Positions 1-10,844 of a DNA stretch of 64,000 bases are shown piece after piece; position 1 is the first letter of the stretch, and every line of letters begins with the position of its first letter. A program made the position numbers and the translations under genes. This stretch comes from Laguncularia racemosa (lineage: Eukaryota; Streptophyta; Magnoliopsida; Myrtales; Combretaceae): contig JBBMOL010000204.1 of the NCBI GenBank assembly GCA_037954665.1, forward strand, positions 124,001 through 188,000. The letters run 5' to 3'. A model generated the notes under the pieces. That model did no database searches. It saw nothing but the letters and a program-made list of their open reading frames with translations, and was not told the origin of the DNA.

Positions 1-644
1 TTTTTCTTTATTCTGTTACGTGAATGTTTTAGCTTTAATCTTTCGATTTTTATGCTAATTGTGCATTCCATTTGAAGTTTGGTCATATGTAGTGTCATAA
101 CAATGTCCCTAAGATATAGTTGTTGGCCTAAGAAACCTTCGATCAATTGCGTTTGTTAATCGCCCCCTACTAGATTTGGGCGGCACTGTAATAGGGTTGT
201 CCGAAGCACATAATTTCATTGCCCATTAGTCAACTAATGAGAAGTAATTAAGCCATATTTAAGGTATTATTCAATTGCTTTAATGTGGTGTTTAGTCAAT
301 TTAATTGGGTGTATCAACTGGGATTTTTATCCACTTACACTTCACACCTAATAGAGATACAATAGCCAAATTTAATTTCCACCGACTATGTTATTTTTTT
401 TGTTTAATTACTTGGACCACTTCTCATTAAGTCATGTGATTTTTAAATTGTTCCTAAGGAAAGTATGCTCTTATACGGATTTGGATTTGATTTGGTTTCA
501 ATTTATGTTTTCTAGACTTCGATTTGTTTCGATGTTTTCCAACTTCTAGTTAAAGATTTCCTAATTGGTTTGGGAATTGGTTTTTTGAATTAGCATTTTA
601 GGTCAATCCTACAAAGGGTTTGGGTTTCCTAGGCAAGGCACCAT
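1..644. repeat. Tandem unit A, right-hand end only
   Basis: This stretch is nearly identical to 2811-3455 and, with more differences, to about 21240-21910, so it is the tail of a large direct-repeat unit whose start lies left of the window. It ends in accat at 640-644 and passes straight into the next unit (gatcaaaatt), which shows the uninterrupted junction later hit by element E1. I see no gene in it. The peptide gene of this unit would lie outside the window. Confidence 0.85.
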
Positions 645-1993
645 GATCAAAATTTTCGTAGGGTTTCAATTTGCTTAGCCCTGGTTACAGCAATCGCATC
701 GATAGCGCTAGAGGAATCCTAAGCTTATAGCGACGCATTATATTCTCCTCCAGATATGTTTCATCATACTCCTACTTGGCCAAAATTTTGAATGTAAAAA
801 TTTTTAGCGTTTACATTTTTTGCCATGGGTATACATCGCGGTGTGACATTATTGTACAAATTGCTGAATTTTAATAAGTTTTAAACCTTGCGTCGACATT
901 CCCCAATACGAGTATGCCACAAACAGTTCACATTCCGTGGTTTGATGGAATGGCAATAAGTTATTAGAGCTTAGAGAAATTCCACAATTTTTGGCCTTTT
1001 GAAAATGTAGTAAGTATTAAGTAAACATAATTGTGGAAATCGAAAAAGAAATAAGACTGAGCAAGTTCACAAAATGACGCTTTATATTTACGAAACACGT
1101 TTGTAATTTTTTTATTCAAAATTTAATTCCGTCATTTTCTTGTTTCAATGTCCCCTCCATCCTAGAGAGTGAAGCTTACCTCACCCTTTTCAGCCATTGA
1201 TAATGGCAATTGTAGTTATTTTATTGAAAAATAAAAGCCGAAGCGTAGTGCTGGAAACAGAGGAAAAACGATCAAAAACAATAATAAAGATGTTCTTGTT
1301 AGATTATTCTGCATTCCCAATTTTAGCAGAATCAATATTCAGAAAGAAATGATAAAAGCTGCAATATAATTTGATGACGGAGCTGTAAGTTATAGCAATG
1401 TTTATCAATATCAACAATTAGGGAATTGGTGATGGAGGTCTAGCAAAATGAGCAAAGATTTAAGTTTTCACAGTACGAAGTAATTCAGCAAAAATTCCAT
1501 GGAAATTGGAGCAGTTTGGTATATGGCGTCATTTATGTTCTCGTTGCTCATATAAGATAGCAAACGGAAGACTAAAATAAAGGATAAATGTTGCCGCATG
1601 GCATGCATTACGAAGGCATTATTTGAAACACAAGTGTGGATATGGAAAGTACTTATACGAGAACTAATGTGATTACACATCCATGAGAGCATGTGTACAT
1701 GTTGGTTTCCTATATCTAATTGAAAAAAATTTTACATGCAACTGAGATAATCATTTATTGTAGAGAAATAGAATGCATAAAATTGTCGGAGATTGATAGC
1801 CCAACGAATTAGAAAGAGATCACTTAATCGACAACATTCAAAACAAGACGATGGCAATGTGGAATTTTATTCGAGAAGTTTGAATTTTTTTATTAATAGG
1901 CACACCTATCTTGGTTGGTGTACCATGTCCATCCTTTTACAAGATGAACAATTGACAGCAGTTAGCACACACAACGTGCTCGTCACATGTTTT

Positions 1994-2434
1994 CTAGCTA
2001 GTGTATCTTTTATGTGGTGCAACACCAAGGCATGTACATCGCTTCAGTATACATTTGGCCTTCCCGAACAAGCATTTTATGGAGCTACAGTCCGCATTGG
2101 AGGAACATGGCACATCATTAGGTAGCAAGTTCTTTGTTTCAACTTGGGATGGAATGCTACCTGCAGCGTTTGAGAGAAAATTCATCTTAGTTACAATGAA
2201 ATAGCAAACATACACAAACACGCACTCCCGTATAAACTTTATAGTCTTTTAAATGAATTGTTATCCATGATTCATTACACACGTTTCCTCAAATCTACAA
2301 AAGAGCATAAAATATTATGATTGATTTGTTACGATAAAATGAATGGAATACGAGGACGGGAAAAATTAGCACTCACAGCACAATAGAAGTAATACGACTA
2401 TGCTAAAAACGAATATGGGACTATTTTTCTGCAT
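1994..2434 (-). CDS. Secreted six-cysteine peptide (defensin-like / NCR-like), copy 1
   Basis: Two exons are inferred on the minus strand: exon 1 at 2434-2377 (58 nt) and exon 2 at 2160-1994 (167 nt), separated by a 216-nt intron. The donor is GTGAGT and the acceptor is TGCAG. The phases fit (one base plus two bases make a Cys codon), giving a 74-residue protein. Residues 1-19 (MQKNSPIFVF, then a run of I/V/L) form a signal peptide. The mature part has the cysteine pattern C-x5-C-x4-C-x6-C-x4-C-x-C, with Asp before the second Cys, as in late-nodulin/NCR and other defensin-like peptides. A signal-peptide exon followed by a mature-peptide exon is the usual layout of those families. It differs from the copy at 19519-19959 by one amino acid (Asn for His). 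The upstream TATA region of that copy is deleted here, so this copy may be silent. The role (defence, symbiosis or reproduction) cannot be told from sequence. Confidence 0.6.
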
Positions 2435-3450
2435 TGCTTATTTTCTAGCAAATTCAAAATTTTGGTGCAATTTCCTTAATGTCAAAAGCTATACAGCAAT
2501 TTGCACCTTTGTTGTTAAAATGTTTTGGTACGTTAGTGCAAATGACTAACGTAGGTATGTAGTCATAACTTGGATTGTTGTTAGTAGTGTGTTTAGCTTC
2601 ATGGTGGTGTTGGTGGGTGAGTTGGGATGCTGGGTAGTTGTTGGTCGTTTTTCATGACTATTTTAAGAATGTTTTGTAGCTTTTTTTAAGATAAAATTAG
2701 AAGCATAAGGGAGTAACGACTACACGTGCTAACGAAGTAAGAAGTGGGGGATTTAGGTAGCTTAAGTTGTACCTGAAACACATCGATTAACTGAGTGAGT
2801 TGCTTATTGTTTTTCTTTATTCTGTTAGGTGAATGTTTTAGCTTTAGTCTTTCGATTTTTATGCTAATTGTGCATTCCATTTGAAGTTTGGTCATATGTA
2901 GTGTCATAACAATGTCCCTAAGATATAGTTGTTGGCCTAAGAAACCTTCGATCAATTGTGTTGTTAATCGGTCCCCTACTAGATTTGGGCGGCACTGTAA
3001 TAGGGCTGTCCGAAGCACATAATTTCATTGCCCTTTAGTCAACTAATGAGAAGTAATTAAGCCATATTTAAGGTATTATTCAATTGCTTTAATGTGGTGT
3101 TTTGTTAATTTAATTGGGTGTATCAACTGGGATTTTTATCCTCTTACACTTCACACCTAATAGAGATACAATAGCCAAATTTAATTTCCACCGAGCATGT
3201 TATTTTTTTTTGTTTAATTACTTGGACCACTTCGCATTAAGTCATGTGATTTTTAAATTGTTCCTAAGGAAAGTATGCTCTTATACGGATTTGGATTTGA
3301 TTAGGTTTCAATTTATGTTTTCTAGACTTACGATTTTTTTCGATGTTTTCCAACGTCGAGTTAAAGATTTCCTATTTGGTTTGGGAATAGGTTTTTTGAA
3401 TTAGCATTTTAGGTCAATCCTACAAAGGGTTTGGGTTTCTTAGGCAAGGC

Positions 3451-3455
3451 ACCAT
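3451..3455. repeat. Target-site duplication of E1 (left)
   Basis: accat directly precedes the TG of the 5' LTR and is repeated at 18165-18169 after the 3' LTR. A 5-bp duplication is normal for Ty3/gypsy integrase. Confidence 0.93.
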
Positions 3456-3720
3456 TGTAAACACCCCATTTTTGCCATAGGAATCAATAATAATCAATTC
3501 TTAATTTCTTCCATTTTTTTTCAATTTTTCTTTAATTTAGCATAAATAATAAAAATATTTGAAAAAATAAAAATAAATAGGAAAACACATCAATTTTGAA
3601 AAATGGCAATAATAAATAGTAATAATTTTTACAAATTTTTGAAATTTCAAAAGATACAAAAAAATAAAAAAATCGCATTGCATATATGCAATTTGCGAAA
3701 TTAGAAAAATCAGGAAAGTG

Positions 3721-3830
3721 GACTAGCCCAGCTGGTCCGGACCACGGGCTAAGGCGCGCGGGGGGGCTCGATCGCAGGTTCGAATTGCGGGACGAGCAGT
3801 TTCCGCGTTTTGCAATTTTTTCACTTATCT
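3721..3830 (+). promoter_or_regulatory. tRNA-like module in the LTR (Pol III A box, B box, T-run)
   Basis: TAGCCCAGCTGG (3724-3735) fits the internal A-box consensus TRGYNNARNNGG. GGTTCGAAT (3778-3786) fits the B-box core GGTTCGANT. A run of T follows within about 50 bases, as in Pol III terminators. Box spacing is about 54 bp, which is within the functional range. The module recurs in the other three Tat LTRs (16410-16473, 40409-40472, 53316-53380). It does not fold as a full cloverleaf by eye, so it looks like a SINE-like or tRNA-derived promoter relic, not a tRNA gene. Confidence 0.5.
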
Positions 3831-4127
3831 AGGACACGTGGCTGCATCGATTGGCTGGAGGGAGCGCACGCACCGGGAGCGTGATCGTCTTCTACCTCGG
3901 GTCCGAGATCGCCGGTGGAAGAGAAAATTTGAATTTCGGCCATTTCGATTCGATTTTTGCACAAATCCAATAGATCTTCAACAGAAATAAGATAATCATT
4001 ATCTAATTGGAATCAAATCGCAACAAATAAAAGGATTTACACAAATCGGAGTTGGTTTTTTTAACCGAAAATCCGATTAGCTTCGATCGGAGGAAATTCG
4101 AGCTTATCCAACTCAGTTTCAAGTGCC

Positions 4128-4135
4128 TATAAATA
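4128..4135 (+). promoter_or_regulatory. E1 LTR TATA box
   Basis: TATAAATA lies downstream of the G-box and CCAAT-like sites in the LTR. Transcription should start near 4160, defining U3/R. The 3' LTR copy has decayed to TATAAATC (16818-16825). Confidence 0.7.
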
Positions 4136-5454
4136 GGAATCGAAGGGAGGAAGCCAACACACGAATCAGAATTGAGAGAAAGTGAGAAAAGAGTCCAAAT
4201 CGGAGGAGACCCAAAATCGCGATTGCCGACCGGAGTTGAACCACCACCAGGAGACGATCTGGGAGCAAACCACCGCCACCATTGGATTCAGCACCCTTAA
4301 GAAGCTAGGATTCGACACCTCACCCGTTGCAAGAGACCACCGGAACGCCGTGGACGAGCCTCCTCCGCCGCCGTGTCCGACCGATCCGACCCGACCCACG
4401 CACCGACCCGAATCTAGGTAAGTCGGATTTTCCGGATTATTTTATTTAATTTAATTATTTTGTTTTATTTATTTATTCTGAATTGATTTATTATTTATTA
4501 TTGATTATTTATCATGTAGTTAGCTATTTATTTATTTGTTTATATTTTCAATAAATAGAAAATTGTGGAAATTAGGTTTTTTTTTTATGATTTAATAATG
4601 TAGAAAAAAATAATAAAATAATAAAATCTAGAAAAAATATAAAAAAATATTAAGAAGATAATAATAAAATTTTAGATCTCAAAATAGGGTAGATAATAAC
4701 TTAAGATAAAATTTTTTAGCAAAAATTCAAAAATCAATAAAAATAACAAAAAATAATAAATAATAAAAATCAGAAAAAGCAAAAAAAATCCTAAAAATTA
4801 ATAAAAATTATAGAAATGAGTTTTAGCACTTAGAAAAATCATTTTCTTCCAAATAAATCCAAAAATTGATGTTTTCCCTAAAAATCATTTTCAAAAATCA
4901 AATTAAAACTTAGGCTTAGATTTTTTCAGAAAAAATCACAAAAATGGTAAGAACATAAATCAAAGAGATTTCAAAAACTAAAATTCACAAACAAACTTAA
5001 AGTTTTCAGAAAAGCGAACTACGACTTGTTTGATCCTGACTAGCAGGTACATCGGCACCCATTTGGGTCAACCCATAAAATGAAATAAAAAAAATCATTT
5101 TTTTGAAATAATAAAAAGTAACAGAAAAACAATAAAACACATTTCTAAATAAGAACAATTTTAGGAGATTAGGTGGTAACCATAAGGTTTTAATAGGTTA
5201 GCCTCCGGACTTCTGGTTTTCCCTTTTCCTCTCTTCACAAAAACGAGAAGAGGAAATAACGACGACTAATGGTCCAAATTAAGACTAATCCGCTCCTTTA
5301 GTCTTAATTCAATATTTCCCAACAACAATTGGGTGGCGACTCCAAAAATCAAACGAAATTCCTAACTCAAGTCGATGATCTACATTAGATGAGCATAGGG
5401 TCTAGTCTGGATCGGATTAGGAATGGGAATGCAAAAAAATTAGACTCGACAGGA

Positions 5455-5472
5455 TGGCGACTCCGCTGGGGA
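5455..5472 (+). other. E1 primer-binding site
   Basis: TGGCGACTCCGCTGGGGA begins three bases after the LTR. It would pair with a tRNA ending TCCCCAGCGGAGTCGCCA. Ogre-type elements are reported to use tRNA-Arg, and this sequence is consistent with that. The tRNA identity is from family knowledge and was not checked here. Confidence 0.8.
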
Positions 5473-5948
5473 CCCATGTCAGTAGGATAGCCACCTGAAT
5501 CTTTTCCAATTGTTCTCTTTAAATGTGTTTCAATTATTACTCTATTACTATCTTTGTAGGGATTAGTTAGATTTTTAGTTTTCTATGGGGGTTTGCATGC
5601 ATATGTTTGTGTGAATAGATGCGGTCGAACCCGGACCGTCCTAGAAACCTAAGATGGGGAGCCATTGTGTAGGTTTCGGGCGAAGTGAGTTGATTCCCCG
5701 TTCGGGATCGATTAGGCTGCCCCACCCTATGCTTCGATATGGCCTGAGATCCATTTCTCCGAGAATGTGGGAGGTTATAGAGCTCGAGAACCAGTTAGAA
5801 CCAACTTACTTGCATACATAACATCATGAGGGGTTGATAATTGATGACAATGTAATGGTTTGTTATTTTGTTCATGGAGTTCAAATTTATTTCCTTGTAA
5901 TGCTTTCATAGTCCTGTTTGTAATTAGGCAATTTCTTATTGTAATAGA
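5473..5948 (+). other. E1 leader between PBS and ORF1
   Basis: This is a non-coding leader closely matched by 42181-42670 in E2. It contains candidate splice acceptors: TCTTTGTAG ending at 5559, and a pyrimidine-rich stretch ending TTGTAATAG at 5948, immediately before the ORF1 start position. Confidence 0.6.
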
Positions 5949-7474
5949 TAGCTAGCACCGCAGTCGACCGTCTCCTCCGCAAAGAAATTCGAGTGTACAA
6001 ACCTTTGGACCCAAAGTTGGTACTAGACCATTGGTTTACCTTGTACAACCGAGAGGAGCAGGTCTTCATCCAGCAAAAGATCGGCCCCGTCCTCTCATTG
6101 ACAAAGATAGAGGTGAATTTGCCTTTAGTCCGGGCCATGCTCCAATTATGGGAAATCGAGCCCGTTGCTTTCTTTATCGGGCCGCATGAGATCACCCCTA
6201 CCCTGGAGGAGTACACCCAGTTGCTACAGGCTTCAGCACTAACCGATCAAATCTATATGCCAAACCTCGAGGCCGGGCCAGCCGGTACCTTCAGCAGATT
6301 ATTAGGCATCCGTAAAACAGCAGTCAACAAAGCCCTAGCAGACTGTAATGGATATTACATACGAATGGATGATTTTCAAGCCTGGTTCATCGCCCGAGAG
6401 GACAATGGGGATAGGAAGGACATACTATGTGGGGACCCCAAAACTTACAGACAAAGAAGGGTGAACGCTTTCATCTTGACAGCCTTCGCCACCATACTGT
6501 TCCCCACCGGGACCTTCTATATTCACTACCGGGTCGCAGAGCTGGTGACCCAATTTCTGGAGGGAAGATCTTACATCCCAGCTCTACTGGCTGAACAGAT
6601 CCGGAACTTAAATTTCCTCAAGAAGAAAGGCCATGGGATCCTTCGCTCAAGCCTCAACCTTCTGCTGATATGGTTTGTAAGCCACCTTAAGTGCTTCGGG
6701 TTGAACATGGTCCGAAAAACCTTAGCCCGGCGGATAGATCTCGTAAACTCATGTATAGAAAAGGTGAAGCTGCCCAACGACCTTACCAGCCACAGTTGGG
6801 TAGAGGTACTTAGAAGTTTCAGTGCTGAGGATATTCTGTAGACAGCCAGGTGGAGTTGCTGTAACAAAATCATCTTGACCTGTAGAAACTTCCAAGCAGT
6901 ACCTTTAATCGAAATCAGTGGATGTGTTGGATATCACCCCAACTCAGTGGTCCGCCAGTTCGGTACCATCCAAGATATAGTTTATCGGCCCTTGCTAGAA
7001 GCAGCCACCTTTGAATAATAAGATTCGAACCTGTTGGTAGCCGAGAAGTTTGCTAAGCTTGCAGAGGTAAAAGCACTTTGGGAAGCCAGAATTGAAAGCC
7101 CGAATGTGGACCTCGGGGAGTTAGATGGCGAAGTGGGAAAACACCGAGCCACTAGAGAGTTTGTAATCCGCCAACTATACCAGACAGGGGAAAGAACATA
7201 TCGGGTTCCAGACGTCACCCAACCAAGACCAGACAAGATCAACCCGGAGACAGAAATCTACTTGGAGCAGGTCAAGGCCCGCATGGAAGTATACTTCGAA
7301 GCTGCAGATCATAAGAAGGACATCTGGAAGGGACGCTTCAAGGAATCCGATCAAAGGAACAAGGCCTTAGAAGCACAATTGGTGAAGTGCCAAGACAAAG
7401 TCAAGGAATTAGAAGCTGTCATCAAGCGGAAGTCTGAGCCTCCACAACAGAAGATTAAAAGAGCTAAGAAATAG
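5949..7474 (+). pseudogene. E1 ORF1 (Tat/Ogre accessory protein), broken
   Basis: This is colinear with the intact 508-codon ORF1 of E2 (42671-44197). The start codon is ATA where E2 has ATG. A TAG at 6839-6841 replaces a Trp codon (TGG at 43562 in E2), and paired stops lie at 7015-7020. The N-terminal two thirds is an alpha-helical domain with conserved WE.EP..FFIGPHEITPTLEEY-like residues. It resembles the ORF1 family of Tat/Ogre elements, often annotated as a plant mobile-domain/DUF7745-like protein (recognised by eye). The C-terminal part (about 7260-7440) is a Glu/Lys-rich coiled coil with a basic tail. Its role in the life cycle is not established. Confidence 0.85.
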
Positions 7475-7724
7475 ATCATTATTTGTAATCTTTTATTTTG
7501 ATTATTGAACTCCAAAATTTTCAACATGAATAAAAGTAAAGTTTCAATATTACATTGTCAATCAGTTGTCAACCCTTTTATTTTTAGCATCTGCGTGACA
7601 CATACATATCATTCTTGCATTCATGACACTAAAAATAAACAAAATGCGTGATCCAGGTATCAAAATAGCTTCCAAGCAACCGAACCCTCCTAGAAGTCCA
7701 GTTCTCACGCGCTCAAGAACAAGA
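7475..7724 (+). other. E1 spacer between ORF1 and gag
   Basis: An AT-rich spacer matched by 44198-44433 in E2. An upstream ATG at 7623 is in frame with gag, but the matching site in E2 has lost one base. ATG at 7725 is in frame in both copies and is the safer start. Confidence 0.5.
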
Positions 7725-10700
7725 ATGGCCAACAGTAGCGACAACCGCAACAACGCCAATGCTGAAGCTACCTCGGACTCTAGGATCATGTCCTTAGAAC
7801 AAACAGTCCAACAACTGGCTGCCCAGGTTCACCTCTTAACTGAAAGCATTGGCCTCCTGTGCAACACTCAGCCAACCCAGGAAGAGTATTTAGGGGCCAG
7901 AAAGGGGAAAGTAGTGGAGGGACAGCCTCCGGAATATGAAGAGATCAGTTCCCACCTTAACCCGGCCTTTGAATATGAGCTAAAGGTCAACCAAGGGCCG
8001 ACCTCTGATGACCTGAAAAAGGAGATGGAAGAGAGGCAGAAGGAGATGGAGAAGCGACTCTTCCAGCAGCTCCATGACAAGATGAAAAGCATTGAAGGCC
8101 TTGATGGTTTTGAACAGGCCGGAATCACCAATCTGCTAGTATATAGGGAAGAGATATACCCTAAAAAGTTCAAGACCCCAGAGTTTGAAAAGTATGATGG
8201 GACCGACTGCCCCAAAATGCATACCAGGCTATACGCCCGGAAAATGAGCAAGTATGCTCAATACGACCAACTCATGCTCCAGACATTCCAAGACAACCTC
8301 ACAGGCCCTACACTAGTCTGGTATGCCCACCTGGACTTCAACATTGTTAACACCTGGGAGAAGTTAGCCCGGGCATTTTATGACCAATATAAGTTCAATA
8401 TTGAAGTCGCCCCATCCGTGATCGACCTGGGGAGTCTCCGGAAGAGACATGCTGAGTCGTTCAAGGAGTATGCTCAGCGCTGGAGAGCCCAGGTCGCCAG
8501 GGTAGCAACCCTGATATCTGAAAAGGAATTGACATCCATATTTGTCAATACCCTGGACAAGACCTACTTTTCACACCTGGTAGGCTAGACCTCATCCAGT
8601 TTTGTAGAGGTAGTGGCTGCGGGATGCAGGATTGAGAATGCCATCACCACCGGTAGACTCCAAACAATAGAGCCTCCTAGGGTCACACCGACACAAAGGC
8701 CTTTAGGAGGAAACAGAGCTAAAGAGTCCACTGTCAGCACAGTCCACTCCGGTAAGGTAGAAAAATCTAGGACTCGTATGACATTCCAAACCACGAATAT
8801 CCCAGCCCAACAACCCACGACAGGTTATGCCTAGGCCGCCAAGGCCCTAAGGCAGTTCACTCCAATCCCCGTACCGCTCAGTCAGGTCTTCGCTCGGTTG
8901 AGGGCAGACAACTTGATCAGTTTTGAGCTCCCCAATAACCGGTACAAGCCCAAGAACTTCTACTCAAACCTCAAATGTGACTACTACATGGGTCAGGAGG
9001 GGCATTCTACAGATAGGTGCTGGAGGCTTCGGCACAAGATCCAAGACTTAATTGATGCAGGCATCATCCAGCTGGATTTCGTGAACGCCCTAGTACCCAA
9101 TGTCAACACCAACCCACTGCCCAATCACAAGCCCACCATTAATATGATCACATCTGAGGAGTCGACTCCCAAAAAACCCCTAAGCAGAATCCGACGGAGC
9201 AACAGAAGAAGCAATCCCACCAAACCCGAGAAGAAACACCAAAGGCACACATTAAAAGAAGGTGGTTAGCCAGAGACCCAACGGTCGGCACTTTGGGAGA
9301 ATCACATGGGAGGTTTCAGTATTTGGTAAACTATTCTTATATCCCAACTGAGTAGGGGCCGCCTAGTGGATAGGGGCCAGAATTTAAGAAGGAAGACAAC
9401 CCGTCAAAGGAAGAGGGGAAGACTATCAACATGATCAACTCTCATTAGAAGCCTAGAGTTATACAGTGCTATGAGAGACAATCAGCTGAGGTACAAATCC
9501 CAAGAAAAAGATATGTATTCAATGTCCTCGATACCGGTAGAGAATTACAAGGCTGCACCATTCGACTATCGGGCCCTCGAACAAGAGCAACCTCCTATAG
9601 TGGGAGGCATCACCCGCTCTGGGAGATTATACGATCCAAAGTATAAAAGCCGACTAAAGAACCCAACGTGGAAAAAGGAGAAGAAGAGGAAGGGGGACTT
9701 GCTGCATTTACAAAGATGGTCAAGGCCAGTGAATACAAGATCATGGAATAATTAAATAAAGTTCCAGCACAAATATCACTCATGGGCCTTCTCACAACGT
9801 CCGAGCCCCACAGGGAGGCACTCTTTAAAGTGCTGAAGAAGATCCAAGTCCCGGAAGGTATCGCTACAAACAAGATAGGACACATAGCATACTCCATCTT
9901 CACAATGGACCAGATAGCCTTCTCTCTGGAAGAACTAGGAGAAGAGGGAGACCAACATACCAAACCACTGTTCATAGTGGTCAGGTGCAACGACACCATT
10001 GTTTCCTGGGTACTCATTGACAACGGATCATCCCTCAACGTTTTCCCATTGGCAACGCTCGATTTATTGGGGTTCGATCCAAGTAACATAAAACCTAGCT
10101 CCACGGTGGTCAGAGCTTTCGACGGGTCAAAGAGAGACATAGTGGGAGAAGTGAACCTACCGGTGGAAATCGGTCCACAAGTATTCCACATCTCCTTCCA
10201 GGTCCTCGACATCCCAAGGTCTTTTAACTTGCTTTTGGGACGACCTTGGATACATGCTGCCGGAGCCATCCCCTCTAGTCTCCACCAAAGGGTCAAGTTC
10301 ATTGCAAGCGGGTAGATAGTCACGGTACTGGGCGAGCAGGATTACGCCATATACAAAGAGACTGCCATACCTTATATTGGGGAAGAGGGCTCGGAAGACC
10401 TGGGGCTACAGATTTTCAATGAAGTGAACATGGTGACCAGCAAGGAGGGCCATCAATTTAAAGAGGGGCAGCACGGGACGTTTGGACTGGGGTACATTCC
10501 TACCATCGTAGAAGAAGCACAAACAAAAGGTGTCAAAGGTAGAATGAAGGGGAAGCTGATCGACACCCAAATGTGTATCCCACCTCTCCAACAATCTTTT
10601 CGAAAGGCAAACATCATTCAAGAGCTTCGGATAAATGAAGAGGATGACAGCAAAGGGAAATCAACCCCCCACACGTCCAACCAGCATCCGACTCTGAAAA

Positions 10701-10731
10701 ATTGGTTTTGTTATCCTATCAGTAGAGCTAG
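7725..10731 (+). pseudogene. gag-pro: E1 gag-protease, broken
   Basis: Gag packages element RNA and the aspartic protease processes the polyprotein. Gag runs from 7725 and includes a Glu/Lys-rich coiled coil near 8000-8090 and the capsid-like block YDQYKF...RWRAQ (about 8370-8500). A variant zinc knuckle C-x2-Y-x-M-x4-H-x4-C lies near 8980-9020; the His seen in the E2 copy is Tyr here. The protease has its DNGSS active site near 10020 and an LLGRPW motif near 10235. Stops include TAG at 8586, 8832 and 10313 (each CAG in E2) and TAA at 9749 (CAA in E2), with a frameshift near 9230-9270. The reading frame ends at the splice donor 10732. Confidence 0.85.
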
Positions 10732-10844
10732 GTTAGCTCAAAAGTAGAGAAAAATTATTAAACAAATTTTATTGAGACTCTTTATCAAATTCAATTGTAG
10801 TTTGTTTTCTTCTTATATATATGCTTTCATTTTATGTTACTCAG
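10732..10844 (+). other. E1 candidate intron between protease and RT (113 nt)
   Basis: The donor is AG|GTTAGC at 10732 and the acceptor TTACTCAG| ends at 10844, preceded by a T-rich tract. Exon 1 leaves two bases of a codon and exon 2 supplies the third, making AGA (Arg). The unspliced gag-pro frame stops at TAG (10745-10747), and the pol frame differs from it. Removing this segment puts them in one frame. E2 has the same intron at 47421-47537. Ogre elements are known for an intron at this point. Confidence 0.7.

Larger units (their letters stand above)
645..3455. repeat. Tandem unit B (2.8 kb), carries peptide gene copy 1
   Basis: This unit aligns base for base with 18170-21910 except for about 930 bp missing from B. 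The missing parts correspond to roughly 20024-20229 and 20245-20970. The break at 2496-2516 has a gca microhomology and a few filler bases. It contains the minus-strand cysteine-rich peptide gene at 1994-2434. Other open stretches in the unit are short, AT-rich and unconvincing. The unit ends in accat (3451-3455), which is also the left target-site duplication of element E1. Confidence 0.85.
3456..5451 (+). repeat. E1 5' LTR
   Basis: A direct repeat of 16129-18164, starting TGTAAACACC and ending GACTCGACA. In order it carries a tRNA-like module (3721-3830), a G-box CACGTG (3835-3840), a nearby ATTGG (inverted CCAAT), a TATA box (4128-4135) and a perfect splice donor AG|GTAAGT (donor G at 4418), followed by an AT-rich U5 part. 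A short open frame at 4182-4421, just after the expected transcription start, is not conserved in E2 and is probably chance. Confidence 0.93.

Noticed and set aside
1468..1692. Minus-strand open frame of 74 codons present in both repeat units
   Set aside because: It is conserved only because the units are near-identical. It has no signal peptide or domain, and lies downstream of the peptide gene in AT-rich DNA.
645..3455. Units A, B and C as LTRs of a giant element
   Set aside because: They do not start TG or end CA, have no PBS or polypurine tract beside them, and carry a gene with an intron. A tandem duplication is simpler.
3721..3800. A genuine tRNA gene in the LTR
   Set aside because: Only the A and B boxes fit. 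I could not draw an acceptor stem or a credible anticodon arm, and the four copies vary in the parts that should pair.
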